Assembly (NCBI GenBank): GCA_013349325.1
Contig: DUZX01000024.1
Location: forward strand, 1-53,982
Length of the DNA stretch: 53,982 bases
Direction of reading: 5' to 3'
Origin: Desulfuromonadales bacterium
GTDB taxonomy: Bacteria > Desulfobacterota > Desulfuromonadia > Geobacterales > Pseudopelobacteraceae
Every line of letters starts with the position of its first letter. The stretch's first letter is position 1. Shown piece after piece: positions 1 through 7,923 of the stretch. The notes beneath the pieces were generated by a model. The model did not search any database and was not told where the DNA came from. It worked only from the letters and a program-made list of their open reading frames with translations. The translations under genes and the position numbers were made by a program.

Positions 1-49
1 ATGAAGAAGGTAAAACAAAGATAATGCTGATTGAAGAGACGAAAAAGGC

Positions 50-69
50 ACCTCCGGGGAGATGCCTCT
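50..69 (+). terminator. Possible terminator hairpin
   Basis: An imperfect hairpin (GGCA-CTCC paired with GGAG-TGCC, with one mismatch) is followed by a T/G-rich stretch. It lies just after a reading frame that enters from the left edge and stops at 22-24, so it may end that upstream gene. The frame inside the window is only seven codons and cannot be identified. Confidence 0.4.
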
Positions 70-122
70 GGTTTGGTGCTTTTGGTTTGGTTTTAAATTA
101 CCGCGCAGCGGTTTAGTTCAAC

Positions 123-356
123 ATGGGCACAGCATTCAACTTCAATTTCCTGAAACACGAACCAGGAGCATTTGCTCATAATCGTACCTATGCAAAACGT
201 TTAATTTTCGATTCCCTCGAATATTTACAGAAGGGAACTGTAAACGGTACGCTTGACTTTAGTAGCCTTTCCTACGACGGCAGCATTACTGTAGATATAG
301 TGAAAGCAAGTGCGTATCTATCAAAAGAAGGGGCACCTTTAGGCACACGCCCGTAA
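123..356 (+). pseudogene. C-terminal remnant of a multiheme c-type cytochrome
   Basis: The 77-residue frame contains AFNFNFLKHEPGAFAHNR and a following KRLIFDSLEYL segment. I recognise this pattern from the C-terminal part of large Geobacter multiheme cytochromes. No CXXCH haem-binding motif is left. The frame is closed upstream by a stop at 114-116, and no ribosome binding site precedes the first ATG. It is therefore read as a leftover 3' end and not as a functional gene. The family assignment rests on memory of the motif, so it is moderate only. A strong terminator follows directly, which fits a former gene end. Confidence 0.5.
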
Positions 357-380
357 CTACAAACTATCCATGAAGTGTAA

Positions 381-420
381 CAGGCCCCATTTCAAAAGAG
401 ATGGGGCCTGTTAATTGTGG
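381..420 (+). terminator. Rho-independent terminator
   Basis: Perfect 10-bp stem (caggccccat paired with atggggcctg, 10-nt loop) followed by a short T-rich stretch. It closes the cytochrome remnant. The stretch from here to the tmRNA at 633 shows no convincing gene. Confidence 0.7.
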
Positions 421-632
421 CAATATACTCCTCTATGGCCCTCTTCTGGACGGGATAGCAAATGCATAACAAATGACAACTATGCCAGTTCCCGTGACCA
501 CACTGATTCTCGGATAGAACTGAATCTGATTTCGAATCAACCGCCATTCCAATTCTCGATCACTCAATAAAAAAATAGCGACGCAATTATGAGTATGCGC
601 CGCTAAGATTCTGTTTTTATTGCTAAAAAATT

Positions 633-1037
633 TGGTGGAGGTGCAGGGAGTTGAACCCTGGTCCAAACGACTTTCAAAACTAACGTCTACGCTGATAGAT
701 TGACTACGGGTTTAAATTCAAAGTAAGCCATCAATCAAGGCACCAAGAACCGATTCCTAAATACGACGAATATCGGACCATCCTCGCCGTCCCATTACAA
801 TTACTTCTTTTTGACAGCCGAAGGGTTACACAGGGAATTAAGTCTACCCTCTAGCTCGCTTGGGTTCCGTAGAGCCCAAGACTGGTTATGCTGCAACTGC
901 ACCTGCGAAGGCGTAGTTGTCTGCTGCTGCGAATGTATTGTTTGCATTCATTGTTTAGTGGATTATTCTAGAGGCCAACCACTATCCTCCCAGCGCAATC
1001 AGAATCTATCTTCGCCTGTCGAAACCTTTACACCCCC
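633..1037 (-). ncRNA. ssrA: tmRNA (transfer-messenger RNA)
   Basis: On the minus strand the RNA begins GGGGGTG and ends CACCTCCACCA. These ends pair to form a tRNA-like acceptor stem with an encoded CCA. A T-arm (GGTTCAACTCC) lies just before the 3' end and GGTTTCGAC just after the 5' end, both typical of tmRNA. The internal frame from 945 down to 886 (stop TAA) encodes the tag ANNTFAAADNYAFAGAVAA, which ends in the usual small hydrophobic degron. tmRNA with SmpB rescues stalled ribosomes, tags the unfinished protein for proteolysis and is normally processed at its 5' end by RNase P. It is a one-piece tmRNA. The ends are set by pairing and could shift by a base or two. Confidence 0.95.
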
Positions 1038-1128
1038 ATATTGATGTCATCCTACGTTAACACGTATACTCTATTCCAAAAGTAATTGCACGAAATCTGT
1101 TAAAAACGGATCTCCCATCCTCAATGTC

Positions 1129-2100
1129 CTATGGCCTCGTCGCGGTAAAGATCGCCCGCAATGGTGCCGGGTGCCCTTCAATCGTTTTCGCCGCATCATC
1201 CGAGTCAAGAAAATCCGCCAGCGACTCAAAATGCATCCACTCCGTCGAGCGCTGTTCCTCGCGGCTTGTGCGGGTAGCGTCGACACAGGCAATCTCCGTG
1301 AACCCGCAGCGCTGCAGCCACAAGGTCATCGCCGCAATCGACGGGAGGAACCAGATATTGCGCATCTTGGCGTAACGTCCTTGCGGCATGAAGATAGTCT
1401 TTTGATCCCCTTCGACAATCAGCGTCTCAAGAATCAACTCTCCCCCCGGGCGCAGGCAACCCTTCAGCTCGAAAAGATGGTCGAGGGGTGAGCGACGATG
1501 GTAGAGAACGCCCATGGAGAAGACACTGTCGAAACAGGCGAGATTAGTGGGGAGATCCTCGATGCCGATGGGGATGACATGGTGATGCGGATCGCAAAGG
1601 TAGCGCTGCATCACCTGGAACTGCATCACAGAAAGCAGGAAGGGCTCGATGCCGAGGACGAAGTCGGCACCGACGCCGAGCATGCGCCAGCCGTGATAGC
1701 CGTTACCGCAGCCAACATCGAGGACTTTGCGTCCTGCCAGCGGCTTGATGTGCGGTAGAAGACGCTCCCACTTCCAGTCAGATCGCCACTCGGTATCGAT
1801 CTCAATACCGAAAAAATTGTAGGGGCCTTTGCGCCATGGGTGAAAAGCCTGAAGCTGGGCGACCAGCTCTTCTCGGTTGACGTGGCCAAGATCATTATGA
1901 GAGCCGATGGTAACAGTGCCGTGCAGCGAAATCCGGGACGGACGTGTCTCCGGCAGCGACTGCAGAGCACTCAGCCAACCGGCCAGCTTGCCGTAACGTT
2001 CGAGGAGCAGTGCCTCGGACAGATCCATTCGCAGTTGATCTGCCCATCGCTCCTGGCCCATGGTGGCAAGCTGCTGATAGAGGGATTCGTAGAAGTTCAT
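1129..2100 (-). CDS. cmoB: CmoB, tRNA U34 carboxymethyltransferase
   Basis: 323 residues, the usual CmoB length. CmoB transfers a carboxymethyl group from carboxy-S-adenosylmethionine to 5-hydroxyuridine at wobble position 34, giving cmo5U in cytosolic tRNAs that read four-codon boxes. The N-terminal segment (about 1-110) contains the family block [12 protein letters not shown]. The Rossmann methyltransferase domain follows, with motif [16 protein letters not shown] near 125-140 and [14 protein letters not shown] near 195-210. The ATG overlaps the TGA stop of cmoA by four bases, so the two are translationally coupled and form a complete two-enzyme pathway. No ribosome binding site is seen in front of the ATG, which fits coupling. 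Confidence 0.96.
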   Translation of the reverse strand: MNFYESLYQQLATMGQERWADQLRMDLSEALLLERYGKLAGWLSALQSLPETRPSRISLHGTVTIGSHNDLGHVNREELVAQLQAFHPWRKGPYNFFGIEIDTEWRSDWKWERLLPHIKPLAGRKVLDVGCGNGYHGWRMLGVGADFVLGIEPFLLSVMQFQVMQRYLCDPHHHVIPIGIEDLPTNLACFDSVFSMGVLYHRRSPLDHLFELKGCLRPGGELILETLIVEGDQKTIFMPQGRYAKMRNIWFLPSIAAMTLWLQRCGFTEIACVDATRTSREEQRSTEWMHFESLADFLDSDDAAKTIEGHPAPLRAIFTATRP

Positions 2101-2831
2101 TTAATCGCGACAAGAGAAGCAAAGCTAAAGCACTGAAACCAAAGGTCAGAGAACGAGAAGCCTGACTTCTGTAGCCGCTCTTGATGACAGGCGAGGGTCT
2201 CGGGGATCAACACTTTCTCCAGCGCAGACCGCTTCTGGCTGATCTCGAGATCGCTGTAGCCGTTGGCCCGTTTGAAATCGTGATACAGCTCCTCATGAAA
2301 GTTCTGCCGTCCCGGCTCGTTAAAAGCGATCTTCTCGGAGAGGATGAGAATACCGCCCGGTTTGAGCCCCGCATAGATTCGCTGCATCAGGGCCAATCGT
2401 TCTGCAGGAGGGATGAACTGCAGAGTGAAGTTAAGGACTACGACGGAGGCATTCTCAATACAGACATGCTGGAGATCGGCACAGATCATCGTCACCGGAA
2501 CGGTCGGAACAGCATCACGAGCCAGGAGCTCACGGCCGCGCTCGATCATTGCAGGGGAGTTATCGACAGCTATAATGTCACAGTTTGGCTGATTGATCCG
2601 CTGGCGCATGGCAAGGCTCACCGCCCCGAGGGAACAGCCGAGATCATAGCAGTGACTTGCGGCCTGGGCGTATTTCGCAGCGAGGGTGCCGATATTGGCT
2701 ATGATCATACCGTAGCCAGGGACAGAGCGTTGTATCATGTCGGGAAAAACAGCGACGACCCGTTCGTCGAATTGAAAGTCGATCATTTTCTGCAGGGGCG
2801 TAGCGTAGATGGCATCGGTTTTTTTGGTCAC
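2097..2831 (-). CDS. cmoA: CmoA, carboxy-S-adenosyl-L-methionine synthase
   Basis: CmoA converts SAM and prephenate to carboxy-SAM, the donor used by CmoB. Family blocks are obvious: [19 protein letters not shown], then [24 protein letters not shown] (SAM loop) and [11 protein letters not shown] place the start at the GTG at 2831. It gives 244 residues, close to the usual length of about 247, and an AAGGA sits ten bases upstream. The frame stays open to 3056 with an ATG at 2936 that would add 35 Ser/Asn/Lys-rich residues not typical of the family, so an N-terminal extension cannot be fully excluded. The stop overlaps the cmoB ATG. Confidence 0.93.
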   Translation of the reverse strand: MTKKTDAIYATPLQKMIDFQFDERVVAVFPDMIQRSVPGYGMIIANIGTLAAKYAQAASHCYDLGCSLGAVSLAMRQRINQPNCDIIAVDNSPAMIERGRELLARDAVPTVPVTMICADLQHVCIENASVVVLNFTLQFIPPAERLALMQRIYAGLKPGGILILSEKIAFNEPGRQNFHEELYHDFKRANGYSDLEISQKRSALEKVLIPETLACHQERLQKSGFSFSDLWFQCFSFASLVAIK

Positions 2832-2994
2832 GTTCTTCTGATCCTTTTTTGACGGGTTGTTGGAATTTTTCCGTTCCGACAGCCCGGTGGTTGTTGCGGA
2901 GCTGTCCCGCATGAGCTGTTCTATAACACGGGGCATATTATCACAATGATTATCAGTTTTCGAGCCACCTGTGGCTGGCAAATGTGCACCAATC

Positions 2995-3035
2995 AAAAAG
3001 GCACGTGCAACTATAAATTGCAGGTGCCTTTTTCT
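2995..3035. terminator. Bidirectional-looking terminator between fmdB and cmoA
   Basis: Long stem AAAAAGGCAC-TGCAA paired with TTGCA-GTGCCTTTTT, with A-rich and T-rich flanks on the two sides, so it could work in both directions. It follows the fmdB gene end on the minus strand and lies in front of cmoA. Confidence 0.6.
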
Positions 3036-3049
3036 GTATATAAATAGAA

Positions 3050-3068
3050 GCGTCACGAAAAGTGACGC
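3050..3068 (-). terminator. Terminator hairpin after the fmdB-type gene
   Basis: GCGTCAC/GTGACGC stem with a short loop, ten bases after the stop of the zinc-ribbon gene on the minus strand, followed by a T-rich run. Together with the next hairpin it makes a tandem terminator. Confidence 0.6.
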
Positions 3069-3077
3069 AGGCTGTTG

Positions 3078-3461
3078 TCAGCCTCCTTGTGACTTTATCT
3101 CTGTTTTTATAGTGGGGGCCGGTGTCACGACAACCGTACTCTTCGTTTCTGTCTGAGTTGAAGTGGAGTCTTGAGTTGTCGGTACTGCTGTTGTCTCCGT
3201 CGGAGCTGCACCAGGTGCTGCAACGTCCGTTGTAGCTCCGGTTCCTGCTGATTTCTGGCCTTCTGAGGTAGTAGGCTCCGCTTTTGTGCCGTAGCCGTCA
3301 CCGAACCAACCAGCTCCTTTGAGGCTGAATGCGACTGCCGACAACAGCTTACGGACGTCACCACCACATGTAGGGCAACGGTCTACAGGTGGGTCAGAGA
3401 ACTTCTGACGAAGTTCAAATTTAATGTTACAGGCATCACATCGATATTCGTAAATTGGCAT
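3078..3461 (-). CDS. FmdB-family zinc-ribbon protein with a long low-complexity tail
   Basis: The first 55 residues are a typical FmdB/CxxC regulatory zinc ribbon: MPIYEYRC with Cys8-x2-Cys11 and Cys29-x2-Cys32, then a LSAVAFSLKGAGWFGDGY segment. The family binds zinc and its molecular role is poorly known; the founding member regulates formamidase expression. Residues 60-127 are Ala/Thr/Pro/Val-rich without domain features, making the protein longer than many relatives (about 70-110). A 39-codon membrane peptide gene lies 59 bases upstream on the same strand and may share its transcript. Two hairpins follow the stop. Confidence 0.85.
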   Translation of the reverse strand: MPIYEYRCDACNIKFELRQKFSDPPVDRCPTCGGDVRKLLSAVAFSLKGAGWFGDGYGTKAEPTTSEGQKSAGTGATTDVAAPGAAPTETTAVPTTQDSTSTQTETKSTVVVTPAPTIKTEIKSQGG

Positions 3462-3520
3462 TTATTTGTCCTTACACTCGTTTACTCGTCCTGCAGATAA
3501 CACGGCAGTCGGCTCTCCTG

Positions 3521-3640
3521 CTAGGGTTTTAACCGGGCAATATTATCTGCTATCTTCCATAGAGCGAAAGTCCAGTCTATCATCAACGCTAAAACCGCTA
3601 CCTTGAAGATGATATCAAATAAATTCGATTTCTTGTTCAT
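3521..3640 (-). CDS. Small hydrophobic peptide, 39 residues
   Basis: Short frame with ATG at 3640, a GAGG eight bases upstream, and stop TAG at 3521-3523. The peptide has a basic N-terminus (MNKKSN), one hydrophobic stretch at about residues 8-29 containing DIIFKVAVLALM, and a charged end (ARLKP). This is the make-up of a single-span membrane micro-protein. It precedes the FmdB-type gene on the same strand with a 59-base gap. I do not recognise a named family. The ribosome binding site and composition support it being real, but only conservation would prove it. Confidence 0.55.
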   Translation of the reverse strand: MNKKSNLFDIIFKVAVLALMIDWTFALWKIADNIARLKP

Positions 3641-3696
3641 GGCGCACCTCAAAGATAATGAAATAATGTATTTATTTTATAATGTTATAAACAAAG

Positions 3697-3969
3697 TCAG
3701 AACAGTTTGTAAAAACTGGCTCCAAGTTCTGATGAATTGAGCCTGGATACCTCGCATGAAAAATGGGTTGTATAAGCTCCCGAGTCATTTACGAGCATGA
3801 GCTCAAAAAGGTCACCAACGCAAAGATTAGACTGAAGGTCACTCCCAACCTTTATTGAAGCTCCACCCATCCCGAAGTTATTTACCTGAGCACCATAATT
3901 CATACCGTTAAAAGCAATGACACATGGAGTGGAGCTTTCAACCCTTGAAAAATTTCTTGTGCTTTCCAT
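3697..3969 (-). CDS. PilZ-domain protein (divergent)
   Basis: 90 residues from the ATG at 3969, which has GAGG eight bases upstream; a GTG nine bases earlier lacks a spaced site. The sequence is one PilZ domain: RNFSR near residues 5-9 matches the RxxxR arm that grips cyclic di-GMP, and NFGMGG near 31-36 stands where (D/N)xSxxG is expected, with the serine replaced by glycine. It probably works as a small cytosolic c-di-GMP receptor, but the changed second motif makes binding uncertain. It is a single gene with no evident operon partner. Confidence 0.75.
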   Translation of the reverse strand: MESTRNFSRVESSTPCVIAFNGMNYGAQVNNFGMGGASIKVGSDLQSNLCVGDLFELMLVNDSGAYTTHFSCEVSRLNSSELGASFYKLF

Positions 3970-4046
3970 TGCTTTCACCTCATCTCAGAATGGAACAGAG
4001 AACATCTGCGCCGATAATAGCATGAATAGGCCCCAATAAGGCAACT

Positions 4047-4068
4047 AAAAAGACTGATTTGGTCTTTT
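4047..4068 (-). terminator. Terminator after the pentapeptide-repeat gene
   Basis: AAAAGAC/GTCTTTT stem about 50 bases past the stop on the minus strand, running into a T-rich tail when read in that direction. Confidence 0.5.
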
Positions 4069-4114
4069 GTTTGTGTTTGGAGCACATTATATACTGAGAA
4101 CAGCTATAAAGATT

Positions 4115-5548
4115 TTATGGGGACAGATCATTTTTCGTTGCAGATTTAAGTTCATCGAGATCGAGAATTAATCCGATTGCATCGGTCAGATTTGCATGTG
4201 TCAGGATGGTTCCCGTCATGTTTGCATTTGTCAGATCTGCTCCCATGAGGCTGGCTTTGCTAAGGTTGGCTTCCGTCAGGTTAGCGTTGATCAGGTTCGC
4301 CTTAGAGAGATTGGCAGACACCAACGTGGTTTCGGTAAGATTTGCATTTTTTAGATAAAGAGATCTCAGATCAAATTTGCTGAGGTCCATGCCGGAAAGG
4401 TTCACACCTTGCAAACTGAAAACGCCGCTCAATTGATCTTTTTTCAAGTTGGTAACTTCGACCAGTACCGTTCCGTCAAAATTGACTTTGGCAAGGTTGG
4501 CGTTGGCCAGATTTGCATTGGTAAGATCAGCAGCGGAAAAGTTGACACCTGAAAGGTTTGTGTACTCAAAGATTGCGCCGCCCAGGTTCAAAGAGCTCAG
4601 ATCAAAGTGGCTCAAGTTGAGACCGGAAAGATTTACCCGCCTCAAGCCGGCAGCACTTCGAAGTTGGTATTCCGTGATATTTGTTTTCATCAGGATGGCA
4701 GCGGTAAGATTGCCGTAGGCCAGGTTGGCGTGAGTCAAATTTGCACCGGTCAGATTAACACCGGTTAAATTCGCAGAGAACCCCAATGTGGCTGATTCCA
4801 GAATTGTCCCGGACAGATCGGCGCCGGTCAGGTCGCGGGAACTGAAATCAAATCTGCTCAGATCAAGCCCTGACAGGTTTGCGCCCAGCAAAGTGTCGGC
4901 ATTTCGCAGTTGATCGTTTGTAATGTTATGTGTTTCCGTAAGGATGGTTTTATTCAGGATGGTTCCCTGAAGTTTGGTATCTTTCAGGTTGGCACCGTTC
5001 AGGTTAGCTCCCGTCAGGTTTGCATTGGTAAAGTTTGTATTGGTGAGGTTGGAATTGGAGAGATTGGCTCTGGTCAAGTTTACGGAGCTCAGGTCAAATC
5101 CGCTGAGATCAAACTGAGAAAGATTCACCCCCTGCAGATTGGAAGCCTGAAGCAGCTGTGCGTCTGACAGCCCGATTGTTCCGGTTAGATTTGCATTGAG
5201 CAGGATGGCACCTCTGAAATCCGCTCCTTCCAGATGAGCCCCGGACAGGATGGCACCAGACAGATTTGTATGACTCAAATTTGCCACTTCCAAATTTGCG
5301 CTATGCAAGCTGGCACCGGACAGATCAGCATAACTCAGGTTTGCCATCATGACATTGACGCCGCTCAGATTGATTTTGCGTTTGTCACAATGCATCCAGT
5401 CAACATCCGGTAATGCGGGATCACCACAGGAAGCGCTTACAGGGTGAATATGTGAGAGCAAAAACATCAAGACAGCAGCATTGGCCAACAGATGAAGCGA
5501 GAAGGCCGTTTGAGAAAAAATCATATCATGTAAATATTTACCCGTCAT
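4115..5548 (-). CDS. Exported pentapeptide-repeat protein
   Basis: About 477 residues built almost entirely of A(N/D)LxX pentapeptide units, which fold as a right-handed four-sided beta-helix. The N-terminus has a hydrophobic stretch (AFSLHLLANAAVLMFLL) ending in VSA|SCGD, read as a signal peptide, so the helix is probably periplasmic or extracellular. A higher-order repeat is visible: four units of roughly 77-84 residues, starting near residues 125, 209, 291 and 368 with a linker like ITxxQL and then a block like GVNLSGLDLSxFDLSS. I chose the ATG at 5548 because an upstream TTG has no spaced ribosome site; the next ATG, eight codons in, is also possible. Cysteines near 41 and 54 may pair. 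The function is unknown. Cytosolic relatives mimic DNA, but export argues against that role here. Confidence 0.8.
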   Translation of the reverse strand: MTGKYLHDMIFSQTAFSLHLLANAAVLMFLLSHIHPVSASCGDPALPDVDWMHCDKRKINLSGVNVMMANLSYADLSGASLHSANLEVANLSHTNLSGAILSGAHLEGADFRGAILLNANLTGTIGLSDAQLLQASNLQGVNLSQFDLSGFDLSSVNLTRANLSNSNLTNTNFTNANLTGANLNGANLKDTKLQGTILNKTILTETHNITNDQLRNADTLLGANLSGLDLSRFDFSSRDLTGADLSGTILESATLGFSANLTGVNLTGANLTHANLAYGNLTAAILMKTNITEYQLRSAAGLRRVNLSGLNLSHFDLSSLNLGGAIFEYTNLSGVNFSAADLTNANLANANLAKVNFDGTVLVEVTNLKKDQLSGVFSLQGVNLSGMDLSKFDLRSLYLKNANLTETTLVSANLSKANLINANLTEANLSKASLMGADLTNANMTGTILTHANLTDAIGLILDLDELKSATKNDLSP

Positions 5549-5587
5549 TCTCACAATCAACCTCTGGCTAAGTCGCGTTTCAAGACG

Positions 5588-6547
5588 TTACGGCCGCCAC
5601 ACATACATAAAGCTGGCCCCGGAAAATGCGTCAAATCCACCGAGAAACTCCATCATTCCGCCCATATGACCCGCGTCAGCGTAAATGCTTCCTTTATAGT
5701 TACCAGGCCGGAAATAGCTGACAACCTTTGCGTTATCATCTCCTGAAATCTTCCTGAGTCCCGCAATTGCATCGTCCAGGTAGCCGATCCGGTCGATCAG
5801 TTTTGCTTCCAAAGCCTGCCCGGCGGTATAGAGGCGACCATCTGCACGTTTGCGCAGCTCGTCCCGGTTCAACGTGTTGCCCGGTCGCGACATGACCACA
5901 TCCAGAAAGCGTCCGTAAAGCTGGTCGATAATCTCCTGGGCCAACTTAACTTCTTCTGGCGTAGCCTTGCGGAAAGGTGACATGATATCCTTCTTGTCGC
6001 CTGACTTGACGGTCTGTTCTTCTACACCGATCTTACCCATCAATCCTTCCACGTTGAATTTCATCAGTATGACACCAATGCTGCCGGTAATGGCTGTGGG
6101 GTGGGCTATGATTTTATCTGCAGCAGCTGCTACGTAATAGCCTCCAGAAGCACCAGTGGACATAATACAGGCGTGTACGGGGATTTTTCTCCGCTTTTTG
6201 AATTCGATAATATCATGATAAATAATATCGCTTGCGGTCACTGTACCACCAGGCGAATTGATTCGTAAGATGATACCTTTGACCTTGTCATCCTTTTCAG
6301 CCTTTTGCAGCGACTCGCGGATGAGCGAGACCATAGAAGCGGATGAGCTCCCTAGAAGGCCACCTGACTTCTCCTGTTCCGTAATGGTGCCGTTGATGTC
6401 AAGTAACAAGATTTTTTTTGTTCCATCACCCTCCAATACCTGCTCTTCCAAGGGGCTCGGCGGTTGGATCAGTGCAACATTTACGAGTGCACAGCCGGAA
6501 ATTGCCATGATGAGAATCAGTATCAAAATAGTATACAACAAACGCAT
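5588..6547 (-). CDS. sppA: Signal peptide peptidase SppA, lipoprotein-like
   Basis: 319 residues, the short single-domain SppA (S49 family) that digests cleaved signal peptides in the membrane. The N-terminus is hydrophobic and ends in a lipobox, ISGC at 16-19. The catalytic serine sits in TGASGGYY (Ser134). The general-base lysine lies in the VKSGDKKD segment (Lys185 or Lys186), about 52 residues later as in the Bacillus enzyme. RINSPGG near 95-101 is the oxyanion-loop motif. The start has AAGGAG eleven bases upstream. Other possibilities such as SohB are less likely because of the short length and single domain. Confidence 0.93.
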   Translation of the reverse strand: MRLLYTILILILIMAISGCALVNVALIQPPSPLEEQVLEGDGTKKILLLDINGTITEQEKSGGLLGSSSASMVSLIRESLQKAEKDDKVKGIILRINSPGGTVTASDIIYHDIIEFKKRRKIPVHACIMSTGASGGYYVAAAADKIIAHPTAITGSIGVILMKFNVEGLMGKIGVEEQTVKSGDKKDIMSPFRKATPEEVKLAQEIIDQLYGRFLDVVMSRPGNTLNRDELRKRADGRLYTAGQALEAKLIDRIGYLDDAIAGLRKISGDDNAKVVSYFRPGNYKGSIYADAGHMGGMMEFLGGFDAFSGASFMYVWRP

Positions 6548-6743
6548 GGAGCAGCTCCTTGGGAACAGTTTTTGTCACTATACACTGCCACCGTACCGTT
6601 GTCACCGTTCGGCGCATCATGTGTACTTTTTGCAGCGGCTGACCAGAGGGTAGTTCAGGTTACCTCAGTCTGCACGTGGAGCTGCTTCGGGAATATTACA
6701 ATTCTTGTAAGTGCACGAATGAGAAAATTGAAGTTTAAATTCA

Positions 6744-6777
6744 GTGCACTGTGTGGTATACGTCGAGCACAGTACAC
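6744..6777. promoter_or_regulatory. Inverted repeat upstream of the cyclophilin gene
   Basis: GTGCACTGTG and CACAGTACAC form a 10-bp stem with one mismatch and a 14-base spacer, 43 bases before the cyclophilin ATG. It could be a repressor site or a leader hairpin. No T-run follows, so it is not a terminator. Confidence 0.35.
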
Positions 6778-6819
6778 CGATTATGTCTCATCAACTCTCA
6801 TAATTTTGGAGGATCTACA

Positions 6820-7341
6820 ATGTCTGAGCAGAACCCGCAGGTCATGTTGGAAACATCCATGGGGAATATTTCCATTGAGCTTTTCAAGGATAAAGCACCC
6901 ATAACCGTTAGAAATTTTCTTTCCTACGTCAAAGAAGGACATTACGACGGATTGATATTTCATCGCGTCATTAAGGATTTTATGGTGCAGGGTGGCGGTA
7001 TGACTGAAAACATGGAAACAAAAAAGACCAAATTTGCCATCAAAAACGAGGCTACCAACGGTCTCAAAAATACACGTGGAACCCTTGCCATGGCTCGTAC
7101 CGCCATGGTTGATTCTGCCACCTGCCAGTTTTTTATTAACACCGTTGACAATGCTTTTCTGGATCACACGGGTAAACAGCCAGATCGTTTTGGCTACTGC
7201 GTCTTCGGACGTGTTCTGGAGGGTATGGATGTTGTTGATCAGATGCGGGCAGTCAAGACCGGCAATAAAAACGGGCACTCTGATGTTCCTCTCGAGCCGC
7301 TGTTTATAAAATCTGCCAGATTGATTGAGCAGGAGGCTTAG
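6820..7341 (+). CDS. Cyclophilin-type peptidyl-prolyl cis-trans isomerase
   Basis: 173 residues from the ATG at 6820, preceded by GGAGG at good spacing; the open frame reaches further upstream but those codons lie in the promoter region. Cyclophilin blocks are clear: FHRVIKDFMVQGGG, the central NTRGTLAMAR and SATCQFFIN, and FGYCVFGRVLEGMDVV near the end. The active-site Arg of FHRVI and the Phe-Phe of QFFIN are in place. There is no signal peptide, so it is a cytosolic PpiB-type foldase. The ferritin-like gene starts five bases after its stop, so the two are co-transcribed. Confidence 0.93.
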   Translation: MSEQNPQVMLETSMGNISIELFKDKAPITVRNFLSYVKEGHYDGLIFHRVIKDFMVQGGGMTENMETKKTKFAIKNEATNGLKNTRGTLAMARTAMVDSATCQFFINTVDNAFLDHTGKQPDRFGYCVFGRVLEGMDVVDQMRAVKTGNKNGHSDVPLEPLFIKSARLIEQEA

Positions 7342-7345
7342 CACC

Positions 7346-7822
7346 ATGGATAATGATCAGGTCTGTTACACGTTCGATGCTGCCATTGAAATGGCGATCG
7401 CCATGGAAGAAGAAGGTTTTCGTAACTATCTTAACGCCATACGCCAGTTGACGCACAAGGGTGCCAGAGAGTTGATGCGTGATAATGCCCTTGATGAGCT
7501 TAATCACAAAAATCAGCTTGAAAAAGCACTGCTTAATGGTCGCATGGAAGGTGGTGAGGCGGTACTCAGCACGAATATTCCGACCATGAAGCTGGATTCT
7601 CTCTTCAAGAAGCAGGAACTTGGACCTCAGTCCGGTGTGCGCGAGGCACTGATCTATGCAATTCACCTTGAAAAGAGTGCGGTTGATTTTTACGGACGAG
7701 TGTCCACTGGCTGCGAAGGTGCTCCGATGGGCAAGCTGTTTGCGCAGCTGTATGCGGAAGAGAGTCAGCATCTTCAGGCGCTTGAAGATCTGTATGAACA
7801 GCATTTTTTGACGGAAAACTGA
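7346..7822 (+). CDS. Ferritin-like (rubrerythrin-type) di-iron protein
   Basis: 158 residues from the ATG at 7346 with AGGAGG nine bases upstream. It is a four-helix di-iron domain: AMEEEGFRNY on helix 1, DELNH (ExxH) on helix 2, HLEKSAVDFYG on helix 3 and EESQH (ExxH) on helix 4. These supply a full ligand set. The C-terminal rubredoxin domain of classical rubrerythrin is missing, so it belongs to the short 'ferritin-like/rubrerythrin' group thought to act in peroxide defence or iron handling in anaerobes. It is the second gene after the cyclophilin and is followed by a strong terminator. Confidence 0.85.
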   Translation: MDNDQVCYTFDAAIEMAIAMEEEGFRNYLNAIRQLTHKGARELMRDNALDELNHKNQLEKALLNGRMEGGEAVLSTNIPTMKLDSLFKKQELGPQSGVREALIYAIHLEKSAVDFYGRVSTGCEGAPMGKLFAQLYAEESQHLQALEDLYEQHFLTEN

Positions 7823-7846
7823 TACAACTTAAAAGAGCAGATGCTG

Positions 7847-7899
7847 AACCGGCTCCTCTCACAATCAGATCAAGGATTGGGAGAGGAGCCGGTTTTTTT
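7847..7899 (+). terminator. Strong terminator shared by converging genes
   Basis: A long stem (ACCGGCTCCTCTC paired with GAGAGGAGCCGGT), extended by CAATC/GATTG, is followed by seven Ts. It separates the plus-strand ferritin-like gene from the minus-strand AMIN gene, which ends 25 bases further on. Confidence 0.85.
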
Positions 7900-7923
7900 G
7901 TGTGCAGAATGTAAAGAGGAAGG

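Noticed and set aside
2181-2852. Open frame of 223 codons on the plus strand
   Set aside because: Antisense to cmoA, whose protein is clearly conserved.
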